Below, in pieces: positions 1 to 9,600 of a stretch of DNA of 64,000 bases; within the stretch, counting starts at the first letter, position 1, and each line of letters opens with the position of its first letter. The notes under the pieces were generated by a model, which was given only the letters and a program-made list of their open reading frames with translations, searched no databases and had not been told where the DNA came from. A program made the position numbers and the translations under genes. This DNA comes from Rhynchopus sp. YZ270_cl-10 (Eukaryota; Euglenozoa; Diplonemea; Diplonemida; Diplonemidae): NCBI GenBank assembly GCA_964035575.1, contig OZ037834.1:465598-529597 (forward strand), read 5' to 3'.

Positions 1-2051
1 CAGGTTTGTATCCTTGGAATTTTCTTCAAGATATCTCCCAACACCAGCTGCAACGAGTGCGAGCTGCAACGATAGACAAAAATGCCTTCGTTTTTCAGCA
101 CTTTGTCGCACTCGGCCAAGATGCTCTCCATAGTGGAGGCAGCCTCCTCACTCGTGTCACATGCCTCAGTTTCCTCACAGCTGGGGGTGAGACTCTCGTC
201 AAACGCGTCGTCGCCAGTCTCACTCCCACTGTCTCCCTCTTCGCACACCTCGGTGAAGATGGCATCCGTCTCAGCTGTCCACTCGCTGTCAGTTGCATGC
301 AACTGAGTGAGTGCCTTTTGGATGACAGCTGCGTTGTCAGCGACAGCGCTGAAGACGTTGATCTGTGCATCTTTCAAGGTGCTGAGAACCCCCCTGATAG
401 CGGTGCCGATGGCTTCCGCATCATTGACGCCCTTTATCTCGACGTCGTCGAGGAAGTATGCGACCCCTTTGCAGGTCATGCCAAACCCCAGGTACGTCCT
501 GCGTGAGCAGGTGGCACCATCAAGCATCATGAAGACGTCTTGTCCTCGGAGTTTCTCAAACACCTCTTTTTTCGTTTTCCCCGCGAGGATAATGATTTTT
601 TTTGAGATGGTGTCAGGGAAGATGTTCTTCCCCTCCAAATACTCCCGCGGGAGTATTTTACGAAAGGCGCTTCCTGAACGCAAAAGAGAAAAGGGGAGGT
701 TGTTTTCTGCGAAAACAAACGCAAGCAGTTCTTCGTAGTTGTCGAACCCGAGTGCACCTTCAAAAGGAGTTTGAGGCGCAGCACTGTCCGCATGGACAGG
801 AGCTGCTCCAATCTCATTTTGAACTGGTGGGGTGTGAGGCAGAGGCTGGGACTGTGACAATGAGTCCTCGGCAGAGGGTGCATCTGTCTGCAGCCCAGCC
901 CCGTTGTTCTTTTTTTCTTTGATGTGAAATTTTTGGACATGCCGCCTCATCGAGTCGATGTTCAGCTGCATCTTGCTTCCACAGTCCTCCATCAGACACC
1001 AAGCCGTTTTGTTGGGCCCATAAAAAAAAAAGTCTTGGGGAACCTTGCTATTCCACTTTTTAGGGTAGTCAGCCTTTGTTACTTTGTCATAGTCAGGAAC
1101 AGAGGATGCCGCCGGAGCATCGGAAGATGCTGGAGCAGTATTCTCTGTTGCTGTATTGGTTACAGGTTCCGCTGGCCCTGAGATTTCATTGTCCTCACTA
1201 TTTTTTTCTTTTTTTTTTTCTTCTCTATTCTGAGATAAAATGTGGACGACCTTCACGGTCCGCATGTCCGGATCCTCGCACGGGAGGTCCACTTCTTTTC
1301 CGTCCTCGTGCTTGACACGAGCACCCCACCCCCCCAAAATTTTTGCCACCACCTGTGCCTTGCTTGTACATACCTGTTCCTCCTTGTCGATCCAGGAGTG
1401 GAAAATCTGGTTCTGCTTCTTCAGTTCTCGCACACTCTTGGTCACGGACCCGTCGGATTGCCTTCTTTTCCTCACGCTTCCACTGACTCTCTGTTTCTGT
1501 GGCTTAGATGGTGCCGCCACCTTGGGCTTTGGCGATTTTTTTTTTGTTGTGTCTTTTTTTGGGGGGAGAACCTTCGAGTCTGTTCCAGAGTCTGAGTCAA
1601 ACTCTGAGTCTGGGACAGACTGCGAGTCTGGCGCGTTAAAAAATTCTCTCACAACGTGTTCGTGCTTCGGTGGAGGGGAAGTCGCTGTAAAGCCGACTGT
1701 CCGTAACCTCCCACTATCCGCGGGGATGGGGAATGGGGCTTCGACAAAAATGTCGTTTTCTTGTGTGTGAACAAAATAATGTACTGTTAAACGAGGAGAA
1801 GCTGTGCTCTCCCTTGATTTGTCCTTGTCGACAATCAGACCTTCCCATGCTCTTATTTCCTTCCCATCTTGCCACTTGTGCAAAATCCACATACCTGGTT
1901 GTAGGTCTGCGAGCTGCCTGTCTGACGACCCCGTCATCTCGTGCACATCCTCAAGCTTCGAGTCGAGGTCGTCGCGACACTTCCAGATGTCGGGATTCCA
2001 TCCCGGGCACTTCTTGGCGCAGGGGGAACACAAGCATACGGGGCAGTTCAT
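1..2051 (-). CDS. hAT-superfamily transposase (DUF659 type), C-terminus cut by window edge
   Basis: Reading the minus strand from the ATG at 2051 gives 683 uninterrupted codons to the left edge. It begins with a cysteine-rich stretch (MNCPVCLCSPCAKKC). A charged, Ser/Lys-rich region follows. Near residues 340-380 is a BED-like finger, C-x4-C (WCLMEDCG) followed by H-x4-H (RRHVQKFH). A DUF659/RNase H-like core follows: MLDGATCSRRTYLGF near residue 509, ADNAA near 571, and CSSHSLQLVLGDILK near 661. Asp511 (DGATC) and Asp572 (ADNAA) fit the first two acidic catalytic residues of hAT transposases; the Glu and the dimerisation region lie off-window. Such enzymes cut and paste elements with short TIRs and 8-bp target duplications. 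The long open frame suggests a recently active copy. An apparent GTATGT...AG pair inside the gene keeps frame whether spliced or not, so I left it in. The family call is firm; autonomy is not shown. Confidence 0.85.
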   Translation of the reverse strand, partial: MNCPVCLCSPCAKKCPGWNPDIWKCRDDLDSKLEDVHEMTGSSDRQLADLQPGMWILHKWQDGKEIRAWEGLIVDKDKSRESTASPRLTVHYFVHTQENDIFVEAPFPIPADSGRLRTVGFTATSPPPKHEHVVREFFNAPDSQSVPDSEFDSDSGTDSKVLPPKKDTTKKKSPKPKVAAPSKPQKQRVSGSVRKRRQSDGSVTKSVRELKKQNQIFHSWIDKEEQVCTSKAQVVAKILGGWGARVKHEDGKEVDLPCEDPDMRTVKVVHILSQNREEKKKEKNSEDNEISGPAEPVTNTATENTAPASSDAPAASSVPDYDKVTKADYPKKWNSKVPQDFFFYGPNKTAWCLMEDCGSKMQLNIDSMRRHVQKFHIKEKKNNGAGLQTDAPSAEDSLSQSQPLPHTPPVQNEIGAAPVHADSAAPQTPFEGALGFDNYEELLAFVFAENNLPFSLLRSGSAFRKILPREYLEGKNIFPDTISKKIIILAGKTKKEVFEKLRGQDVFMMLDGATCSRRTYLGFGMTCKGVAYFLDDVEIKGVNDAEAIGTAIRGVLSTLKDAQINVFSAVADNAAVIQKALTQLHATDSEWTAETDAIFTEVCEEGDSGSETGDDAFDESLTPSCEETEACDTSEEAASTMESILAECDKVLKNEGIFVYRCSSHSLQLVLGDILKKIPRIQT

Positions 2052-2186
2052 GGTATCGATGTGTTTATAAATTTCAGAAAAATGTGTAAAATCTGTGTTC
2101 AGAGTGTGTTTTAAGTTAAAATTTAACCATAAACTAGAGAGGGGCTTATCAAATCACGAGCAAACTTTTTTTCTACTCAAAGTCAA

Positions 2187-2482
2187 ACGACGGACTTAAT
2201 TTTTTCAATGAAAAAATAACGAATACAACGGACTTCATTCTTGAAAAATAAGGCCTCTATTACGACGGACTTCATTTTTCAAAGAAAAAATAACGCATAG
2301 AATGGACTTCATTCTTGAAAAATAAAACCTTGGTTACGACGGACTTCATTTTTCAAAGATAAAATAACGCGTAGAATGGACTTCATTCTAGAATGATAAA
2401 ACATCGGTTACGACGGACTTCATTTTTCAAAGATAAAATAACGCATAGAATGGACTTCATTCTTGAAAAATAAAGAGAGAGG
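2187..2482. repeat. Tandem repeat, about 74-bp unit, about 4 copies
   Basis: The motif ACGACGGACTTCATTTTTCA recurs at 2262, 2336 and 2410, with a diverged copy at 2187 and a lone one near 2574, at a period of 74-75 bp. Each unit also carries AATGGACTTCATTCTTGAAA in its second half. It lies just outside the 5' end of the transposase frame, where hAT elements often carry subterminal transposase-binding repeats. That role is inference; I could not place the element's terminus. Confidence 0.75.
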
Positions 2483-3404
2483 GGGGAGAATATGCGTATT
2501 TTGGTCAAAAAACGGGTAAATAAAAACCGAGAGTGCATCCATAGAACCACAGCAAGGTTTTAAAAGCTCGGTTACGACGGACTTCATTTTGCATAAATAA
2601 AAAACTAATGTGGAGCTTGGAAGGGGAAGCCTTGGGAAATTGACCAAGGGGTTTAGGGGAATGGGGTCAAAAATCTTCTTGTTCTTGTGAAGGAATTTGC
2701 TAAGGAATTGCTAAGGAAATGTGAAAATATGCGCATTTTGGTCCATAAAAGTGCGTTTTGGGTGGTTCTGAAGGGTCAAAACACCAAAATTTTGCGTTTT
2801 TTTGCGTTTTTGGTCACCAAAGGACCCACTTTTTTGGGTGAATTTTTTTTTTTTTCCCTTTGCGAAAAAAAGTGAAAAATCACGGCTATAAGGGCCCTAC
2901 GGAGAAATCGTTATTCATTTTTTGGGCAGAGAAGTGCGTTTTAGGTGCCCACAGATGGTCAAAACATCAAAATTTTGGTGTTTTTTGCATCTTTGGACAC
3001 CCAAGGACCCACTATCAGGGGTGAATTTTTTTTGCCTGAGATTTGCCTTTGCCAAAATCGAAAAAAAATTTTGTGAAGGAATTTGCTAAGGAAAAGTCCA
3101 AATTTTGGGCCCCTGTAGCAGTGCATATGGTATAACCCTAGATCGTCAAAACATCAAATTTTTGCCTTTTTTTGCATTTTTCGGTGCCCCAGGACCCAAT
3201 CCCAGGCCGGAAAAAAAAAAAATTTTTTTTTTTTTGGCCCAAAAAGTAGTTGTCGAAAAAAAAATTTTTGGGTCTGAAACCGACCCAAACCGACCCAAAC
3301 CGACCCAAAAACCGACCCAAACCGACCCAAACCGACCCGCAACCCTACCCAAAACCATACCCAACCGGCCGGGTCGGTTCAAGTCGGATTGGTAGCCTTG
3401 CCAC
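2483..3404. other. Gene-free A/T-rich repeat DNA
   Basis: No coding signal is seen. Three degenerate copies of a block containing GGTCAAAACACCAAAATTTT occur near 2770, 2955 and 3145, with long A and T runs. 3278-3340 is an ACCGACCCAA microsatellite. The following GGGTCGGTTCAAGTCGG block (about 3370-3404) recurs near 9670-9710. The same repeat material, inverted, fills 8100-9165. Confidence 0.5.
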
Positions 3405-3766
3405 TGGTGCGCAACCGTGTGTGGGTGGGAGGTGGTCCACCGTGCCGACAGCCTCGGGACCTTCTCTGCTTGTCCGACCGAGGTGTGGGGGGGGGAGCGG
3501 GGTCGAGTGTGCTACTGTTGTAGCAACCGCCGCTGACGTCGCTGACAGCGCATCCTTCGCCGTCTCATCCGTCGCCGCCGTCGCGTCCTCCGCCGCCGCC
3601 GCGATTGCGACCATCAGTAGTGCCACTACTGATGTCGCCACTCTGTAGCGCGCGCTACCGAGTGTTGCCATTTTGGTTGGGCGGGGGAGACAAGGGGATG
3701 GGTGGTGGTGAGTGTGGGAGGGGTATACCAATGAAGTACAGAAACTGTAGCTTTAGAAATCGTTGG
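3405..3766 (-). pseudogene. Spliced-leader-tagged retrocopy of a secretory-protein mRNA (3'-truncated)
   Basis: On the minus strand the order is a 38-nt spliced-leader exon (3766-3729), about 57 nt of leader (3728-3672), then ATG at 3671 in the context CCAAAATGG. The frame encodes MATLGSARYRVATSVVALLM and then an Ala-rich stretch ending AAAAEDATAA, which reads as a cleavable signal peptide. An Ala/Thr-rich secreted segment follows. Recognisable coding sequence ends near 3405, where it meets a repeat also found near 9700. A leader exon directly joined to a 5' UTR and ORF is what reverse transcription of a mature trans-spliced mRNA would leave. The alternative is an SL RNA gene, since a GTATAC follows the leader. 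I see no Sm-type site or T-run terminator, so I prefer a retrocopy. The parent gene is not in this window. Confidence 0.6.
3729..3766 (-). other. Spliced-leader exon sequence
   Basis: The minus strand starts CCAACG and ends CAGTTTCTGTACTTCATTG, directly followed by GTATACC. The 3' half is nearly the conserved end of kinetoplastid leaders (ACAGTTTCTGTACTATATTG), and the 5' half matches what I recall of the diplonemid leader. With the preceding A it is 39 nt, the usual euglenozoan length. It is the strongest taxonomic marker in the window. Confidence 0.85.
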
Positions 3767-3769
3767 TTT

Positions 3770-3965
3770 TTTTGCACATGTCTGCACCAAAAATGCAAAT
3801 AAAGCCAGAATTTTGATGTTTTGAGCATCTAGAATTTATTCCACGGCTATTTTGTGTATAAAATACCCACCCTGTACAGTTTGTATGGGCCAGCGCCTTG
3901 TCAAAAAAAATCTCAAAAAAAAAAAAAAAATTTTTTTTTTTTCACACACGGTGCAGTCTGTCCTG
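3770..3965. repeat. Dispersed repeat, copy 1 (second copy about 8690-8870)
   Basis: TTTTGAGCATCTAGA, TTTATTCC and GTATGGGCCAGCGCCTTGTC occur in the same order and spacing at 3815-3905 and at 8742-8822. Both are followed by a run of A then T. The two copies are in the same orientation. No coding potential is seen. Confidence 0.7.
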
Positions 3966-4186
3966 GAAATGTCGGACCCTTTTGTCGGAGTCCGAGGGGG
4001 TCCGACAGTCGGACCCCCTGAGTCCGACAGTCGGACTCAGGGGTCCGACTGTCGGACTCACAGTCGGACCCCTGAGTCCGACTGCCGGACCCTGGGGTCC
4101 GACAGGCACACCCAGGTGCCCAGGTGCCCAGGTACCCAGGTACCCAGGTGCCCAGGTCCAGGAACAGGTACCCAGGAACAGGAAAA
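3966..4186. repeat. GTCCGAC/GTCGGAC palindromic array followed by CAGGTACC-type repeats
   Basis: 3966-4101 alternates GTCCGAC and GTCGGAC separated by CCCTGA or CTCAGG, so either strand can fold into many nested hairpins. 4108-4186 is a degenerate array of CCCAGGTACC/CCCAGGTGCC. The left margin (GTGCAGTCTGTCC at 3946) resembles the ends of the 96-bp hairpin element at 41571-41666, suggesting a common origin. Confidence 0.7.
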
Positions 4187-5587
4187 AAGTCGTGAAAGAG
4201 CAACCACAGCTCCACATGACAAACACAAAAGTGTCCAGTCACGTGGGGCATTCATGCACTGAGGAGATAATGTTCCAACAATTTACAAGAAAGATTACTT
4301 AACCTACTGCTGGAAATTGCCAGGTCGTAGTAACACACAAAGTGTGCCTCCGTTCGGGAATACCGGATATTCTAGTGACCAAAAAGGCCTCAAGAATATC
4401 TTCCGGTAGTCAAGGTATAACCGAATGAACGGCCCAAGACCCCCGTGGAGAAGTTAAATGTTGTAATGCTATCAAGTAGAAACTGCGACCACTGTCTTAC
4501 CCTCCTCAATGCATGGTGGAAGATGTCTTTGACAACAAATATCCTGTACCCAGGTGCCCATATTCCCAGACCCACGCAGCACTACGTCGCAGTACTACGC
4601 AAAATTTACCACCAGACCCTGTCTTCGTGCACCTGAAGTGCAACGCCGCAGACAGGCCAAACATGCGTTGGACTCAGAGGAATGCCTGCTGTGCAGGTAT
4701 CATGAGAACCAACTCCCAGCAACAAGGGGCGCCTTTTGGCGGGCGTTGTTGAGGGTGTTTGGGGTGCAAAGTTTTCCACAATTTTGATGCGCGGGTACAG
4801 AAGTGTTGTCTTGTTCTTTCATCTCTAGGAATGTAAATGTCAATCGCGTTTAACTACCACGAGGGCTTGTTTAGTGAACCCACGAGGGGTCGAAGGGGGT
4901 TGGTTATCCCATATCTATCAAAGGTTGTGTCGACCAGGCGAATCCACTATGTTACGCTGTACGTTGTTAAATCCGAAGAAATAACGCTTTAGCAGCCGCA
5001 GGAAGTTTGTTAAAAAGAGTGCCTCACGCTACACAAACCACCACCCGCGATTGACTTAGATGTTATAACAAAGAGAATTCAGAACAAAACAACACCCTGC
5101 CCCATACACACTAAATTGTCATGCTTCAAGAGCATGCCTGGGCCAAAATTACTGTGACAAAAAGGCAACAAAACCACCCACAAGGAGTGTGAAATGTGCA
5201 CTGGTTTTCTGGGGGAACGCAATATTTTCTTGTGCCTCGTCCTCCGCAAGCAGAGGACAGACTTTCCGGAAGGTTTCCAAAGTCGAATTTCTTGCACTAG
5301 CTATGCTCCCTGGGTTAAATGGCAATAGCAGTGACTGACAAAGTGTACCCATCCCCCTTCCACCCCAGATCTTAGTCCGCAAACTCAGAATGGATTGATG
5401 CGGGTGATACTCTTTGGATTTTGAGTTGTTGAATGTCGGAGACGCGGCGAGGCTTCTCATCACAATCGCAGATGCAGTTCAGATTTCACGATCCTGTGAT
5501 GAGTGTAAATGTGGAGTGTGATTAATGAATGAAATGTATGGTGTAGAAACGCAGTTATCGGGAAAGGTGAGGTTAATGTGGTAAAAA
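4187..5587. other. No recognisable gene
   Basis: Only short frames on both strands, none with a family signature or a convincing start. No long repeat is seen apart from a small inverted pair near 4330-4440. Composition is closer to unique sequence than the flanks. It may hold decayed transposon DNA. Confidence 0.4.
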
Positions 5588-6474
5588 AAGTGGATAAAAC
5601 TCGTGTAATTTTGTGAATTCCCACAAAGGTGGGTGATAATGTGCCCTTTTGTCACTCAATTGTAACCGAGAATGGGAGAATGAAATTTTATTTCCCAACC
5701 CAACAACAACGATAAAGCGTGAAGACAATAAATGAAATCAAAGCGGAATAAATTTGAGGTTTTGTGAGGCACTCAACGAGTGTGCCGGCTCTGTGGCGTC
5801 ACGGAGCCACCAACACTCCCCAGTCATTTTTCCTGCGCTTCCAGGAAAACTCGCGTTTGCGACCAGGCCGAAACGAAAAAATTTAATTCACAGCAAACAG
5901 GTGTGAGGGAGAAGAAAAGAAAGTGAACAAAAACGAAAAAACAATGTTTTTCTGAAATGTGATGTTGTTGGGGTGGGGAGAATAAAACAGTTCCAGAAAA
6001 GCTCCTGCGTCGGTTTTCTTTTAGTTAAAAAAATCACTCAGTAAAAAAAAGAACTTTTTCATCACTCCCCTCAAACACCCTCAAACACTGCCAAAACGAA
6101 GAAGGACAGGATGTATGACACTTACGGATACCAAGTCTCAGCGGGTATGAGAAGCAAGGAGGTGTACAAGAAGAAATGGGACGAGTTCTTGCGGTTTTCA
6201 AACCTCGAGCGACTTGGTCCGCTTTGTATTGACACGGACCTCGACACCCCGACATGTACTGGCTTTTGAGAAAGGCAGTCGGTTCCTCGGTAGATTGCGT
6301 GCAAGTGAGGGAATATCCATCTGCTTGGAAGACGTCAAAACACCAAACATAGTATTTCGCGACATAAAGGGCAGATCAAATACTCACTGCCTTACATTCT
6401 CGGTTACAATTGAGTGACACAAAGGGCATATAATCTGCAAAATTACACGAGTTTTATTTCGCTGAGTTAGATAA
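5588..6474. mobile_element. TIR DNA element with remnant of a small ORF (family shared with 24378-25160)
   Basis: The left end (TAAAACTCGTGTAATTTTG ... GTGCCCTTTTGTCACTCAAT) is inverted at the right end, from about 6400 to 6474. Interior 6105-6230 is nearly identical to 24590-24690 and encodes the start of a protein with YKKKWDEFLRFSNL before the similarity stops, so this copy is internally deleted. Flanks and interior are rich in GTGAAATAAA motifs common to several neighbouring elements. Superfamily undetermined. Confidence 0.65.
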
Positions 6475-6492
6475 TTATTATCTCATGAAATA

Positions 6493-6688
6493 AAGTGAAC
6501 ATTATTTCACGAGGTGGTGGGTGACTCAAACTGGGGCTCAACTTCACGAAGCGAGTGGAGTTCAGCATTTTGATTTCATGAGTGAAGTGAGTGTAATCAT
6601 AAAAGTGATGTCACGAGCGATAGCGAGTGGGTATCACGTATTCCAGTTTGTGAATCACCCATCAGTTAAATAATGTTCACTTTAGTTT
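6493..6688. mobile_element. MITE-like inverted repeat
   Basis: AAAGTGAACATTATTTCACG on the left (6492 on) is mirrored by AATAATGTTCACTTTAG on the right. Inner arms GGTGGGTGACTCAAACTGG and CCAGTTTGTGAATCACCC also pair. The centre has the GC hairpin motif CGAAGCGAGTGG. No ORF. Confidence 0.6.
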
Positions 6689-6770
6689 TCGATATGTAAT
6701 TTTATACCACGCGTGAAAAACGTAAACAGGTGAAAAAGTGAGTGAAATAAGATTCGTTTTATTTCACGTT

Positions 6771-6998
6771 TTATTTCACGCAAATCGTGAAGGATTGGGT
6801 GGGGGAGTGAAATAAAAGATCACGGAGGGATCTGAAGGACACGACGTGTTCTTCCCTGGGCTCGTTCGCTCCTGAAAGTCTGTTGAAACGGAGGAAATCG
6901 TCCCATGTTTTCCTGTACTGCACACCACTGTTCATGTCGTCGAACAAGTTGTCATATGCATCCTCCATCTCCGCAAACTTGCGCGTGGGTTTAGGCAT
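6771..6998 (-). CDS. Small ORF related to the element-encoded YKKKWDEF protein
   Basis: 75 codons from ATG at 6998 (MPKPTRKFAEMEDAYDNLFD). The segment YRKTWDDFLRFNRL...EEHVVSFRSLRD aligns with YKKKWDEFLRLSNL...EEHFAVYFYHLRT encoded at 24640-24750, so this is a diverged member of the same element family. The helical pattern resembles the N-terminal core-binding domain of tyrosine recombinases (as in Crypton-type elements). That is a guess from pattern only: no catalytic Arg/His/Tyr domain is present nearby. It sits among GTGAAATAAA-rich MITEs. Probably a relic or a short accessory ORF. Confidence 0.35.
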   Translation of the reverse strand: MPKPTRKFAEMEDAYDNLFDDMNSGVQYRKTWDDFLRFNRLSGANEPREEHVVSFRSLRDLLFHSPTQSFTICVK

Positions 6999-7152
6999 GT
7001 GTGTAAGAGGCAATAAATAATCTGTAATTTGAAGTGCGGTGGTGTGAGGGGTGGAGCGTGGGCTCAACGTTCCACTGTTTACACCTATAAATACGTTTTT
7101 CACTTGTGGAATAAAATTACATATTGAGTGAAATAAGAACATTTTCTTGCAC

Positions 7153-7241
7153 TTGCCACTAAAAAGGCACCCTCGTGACTCTCTCACTCTTATTCCCCTC
7201 GCTTCGCTCGGGAAATAACGCACTCGGGCACCTTTTTAGTG
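7153..7241. repeat. Hairpin MITE with GC-rich centre
   Basis: GCCACTAAAAAGGCACC (7156 on) pairs with GGCACCTTTTTAGTGGC (about 7219-7236). The centre CCTCGCTTCGCTCGGG is itself a small hairpin. It is embedded in GTGAAATAAGAAC repeats. Confidence 0.65.
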
Positions 7242-7298
7242 GCGCGTGAAATAAAATAGTTCTTATTTCACTCGAATAAATAGTTATTATCTCACGGG

Positions 7299-7573
7299 CA
7301 ATAATGTTGTGCTGCGTTTTCGAAATTCCTACAGTATATTTGACAAATGATGTATGACCACCTAGTACGGGGCGTCAAGGTTGGGTATGGTGAACAGTTC
7401 CTCGAAGTCCTATGACTGCAACCCTTTTGGTTGCATGCGCAGATCTCCTCCACATTGCTTTTGCGCCTACTCTCGGCATGGGTTTTGTTTTGTTCTTTGT
7501 GTGCGGAGATAATGTCTACTGTATTTTGTGTAATCTCCAGGAAGGAATTTCGAAAACGCGGCTAAACATTATT
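7299..7573. mobile_element. TIR element, no ORF
   Basis: GCGTTTTCGAAATTCC near 7313 is inverted as GGAATTTCGAAAACGC near 7546. The outer arms AATAATGTT / AACATTATT extend the pairing. The 275-bp body has no coding signal. A non-autonomous DNA transposon is likely; target duplication not clear. Confidence 0.6.
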
Positions 7574-7998
7574 ACACAAGTGAGATAAAAAATTGTTGGC
7601 TCTCTCTCTGTTGTTTTGGCTTTTGTTTTTTTGTCTATTTGTGACGAGGCCTGGAACACCTGAACATAGGCATATCTGGAAAATCTATCTGAGGTGTGGC
7701 AAATTAAATATATTCAAGCGTGTGGTTGAGGCGCACCTAAACATAAGTAAGTGCCAAGTCTGAACATTTATTTTCAGAGGCCTTAGTGAGGCTGTTTCGG
7801 CCTCGTTGCATTGTATCATGATGTAATAAGGTTCACATACTTTCGATTCAAAGAAGAGAAAGCACACAAGAAAATAAAATGCTGCAAACCACTGGGTGTG
7901 TTGTTTGCATCTACACAAGTAACTGAAAGTTAAACATTTACATACCTTGTCATCCCCGTAGCCTCCGCCTTCGCTGCTGTCAAGCTGCCTTCTCTTGG

Positions 7999-8095
7999 TA
8001 CCCAGTACCCAGTACCCAGTACCCAGTACCCAGTACCCAGTACCCAGTACCCAGTACCCAGTACCCAGTACCCAGTACCCAGTACCCAGTACCCA
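7999..8095. repeat. Heptamer tandem repeat (TACCCAG)n
   Basis: About 14 near-perfect copies of TACCCAG. It is not the TTAGGG-type telomeric unit expected in euglenozoans and lies internally, so it is a microsatellite. Open frames through it (repeated VLGTGYW) are artefacts. Confidence 0.9.
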
Positions 8096-8127
8096 AATTG
8101 GTCGCCCCCTGGTTGGTCGAGAACCTA

Positions 8128-8400
8128 AAAATGCAAAAAAACGCAAAATTCATGTGTTTTGACCATGGGTACACCAAATACACACCTCTGAACAAGCCTA
8201 TACCCAGTAGTAGGCAACAAGCGCTATTTTTTGACCAAGAAAAAAAAAATCCCCCAAAAATTGGGTGTAGTAGGTCATAAAATGGCCCAAAAAATCCAAA
8301 GAAAACCTCAGATTGACCAAACAATGAAAAAAATTTTCAAGTCAAATTTTCAGCCAAAATACGGCTATTTTGGTTATACCATGTGTACTGTAGTGGCTAT
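8128..8400. repeat. Direct repeat of about 270 bp, copy 1 (copy 2 at 8895-9165)
   Basis: Both copies run AATGCAAAAAAA, TGTTTTGACCAT, AATGGCCCAAAAAATCCAA and AAATTTTCAAGTCAAATTTTCA in the same order. Between them lie a palindromic GTCCGAC array and the second copy of the 3770-3965 repeat. Non-coding. Confidence 0.7.
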
Positions 8401-8487
8401 ACAAGGCGATTTTCGGCCAAAAAAATTTTTTTGGCCAAAAAAAAAAATTTTTTTTCGGCCCAAAAAAAAAAAAAATTTTTTTTTTTG

Positions 8488-8621
8488 GGTCCGACTGTCG
8501 GACCCCTGAGTCCGACAGTCGGACTCCAGAGTCCGTCTGTCGGACTCCAGAGTCCGACAGACGGACCCCTGAGTCCGTCTGTCGGACTCAGGGGGTCCGA
8601 CTGTCGGACTCAGGGGGTAAG
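8488..8621. repeat. GTCCGAC/GTCGGAC palindromic array, second copy
   Basis: Alternating GTCCGACTGTCGGAC and GTCCGTCTGTCGGAC blocks joined by CCCTGA or CTCCAGA, like 3966-4101. Strong potential for nested hairpins on both strands. Confidence 0.75.
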
Positions 8622-8894
8622 TCCGTTATTTACACACTCCAAGCACGACAGACCGCACCGTGCAAGTGTTTTTGAGGCCTGCTCACTACACCCTAGGTAC
8701 CCTTCTGAGACCAAAAAGTCAAAAAAAGCATGAATTGGGCTGTTTTGAGCATCTAGAGTTTATTCCCCAGCCATTTTCTGTACCGCCAGTGCACTTTGTA
8801 TGGGCCAGCGCCTTGTCAAAAAATCGAAAAATCTCAAAAAAAAAAATTTTTTTTTCGGGAAAATTTCGACCACTGAGGTGGGTCTTTGGGCACC

Positions 8895-9165
8895 AAAAAA
8901 TGCAAAAAAAATGCAAAAATCGGGTGTTTTGACCATCTGTGGTTACACAAAACACACTTCTGTGTACAAGCCTACACCAATACAGTGGTAATACAAGGCG
9001 ATTTTTGACCAAAAAAAAATATTTTTTTTCGCCCAAAATCGGGCGTGGTACGTCATAAAATGGCCCAAAAAATCCAAGGAAAACCTTCGATTGGGCAAAT
9101 TATGAAAAAAATTTTCAAGTCAAATTTTCAACCAAAATACGGTCATTTTGTTCACACAGTGATTC
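8895..9165. repeat. Direct repeat of about 270 bp, copy 2
   Basis: Matches 8128-8400 in motif order and spacing (GTGTTTTGACCATCTGTGG, AATGGCCCAAAAAATCCAAG, AAATTTTCAAGTCAAATTTT). Confidence 0.7.
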
Positions 9166-9169
9166 TACG

Positions 9170-9600
9170 TCATGCTAGCTTCCTGTGCAGAACTCCAGCA
9201 ATTCACCAATGCCGGCATCTATCTTTCCATTATCGCCATTGCACTTCGTGTGTTACCAACGTGCTCAAGAAATGGCGTGCTGTCACACTCCAACCAGAGT
9301 ATCGAACCCGTACGTACATAACGGAGATCCACGAGCCCACCCAAAGGCGGAGGGTCTAGCCGAAGGCGGACGAGCTAGCCCAATCCGGACGAGCGAGCCT
9401 CAATCTAGACGAGCGAGCCTCATAAAGCACACCAGCTCCAATCTGACGGGGAACTTCGAGCCTCTAAGCCCAGAGAAAGAACCTGGCCACCGGAGGGCCC
9501 TAACGGCCCGAAGAGGAGGCGCCCCATAGGGCGTTGGGGCCAAGGGACTTAAGTCGCCCTAACGCTTCGCTAAGTACCTGGAAAAATCCCTAAGGAAAAA
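9170..9600. other. GC-rich island without gene; possible SINE-like block
   Basis: This block is markedly GC-richer than its surroundings. It has three imperfect copies of GACGAGCGAGCCTC at 9378-9421 and the palindrome GGCCCTAACGGCCC. On the minus strand GGGTTCGATAC (near 9310) resembles a pol III B box, with TGGGCTCGTGG about 30 bp upstream as a weak A box. A tRNA-derived SINE is possible but unproven. No protein signature. Confidence 0.3.

Noticed and set aside
1290-1400. Intron inside the transposase gene
   Set aside because: A GTATGT donor and TCTCAG acceptor exist, but the segment between is in frame and open, so an unspliced reading is simpler. Either reading keeps the frame.
3600-3766. 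SL RNA gene on the minus strand
   Set aside because: The leader is followed by GT, but the next 130 nt lack an Sm-type site or T-run and instead hold an ATG-led frame with a signal peptide, so a retrocopy fits better. Kept as the main alternative.
7999-8095. Telomeric repeat or repeated-peptide gene
   Set aside because: The unit TACCCAG is not a known telomere unit for this group and the array is internal; peptides read from it are trivial.
3966-8621. CRISPR-like arrays
   Set aside because: Repeats are palindromic words without uniform unique spacers, in a eukaryotic genome without cas genes.
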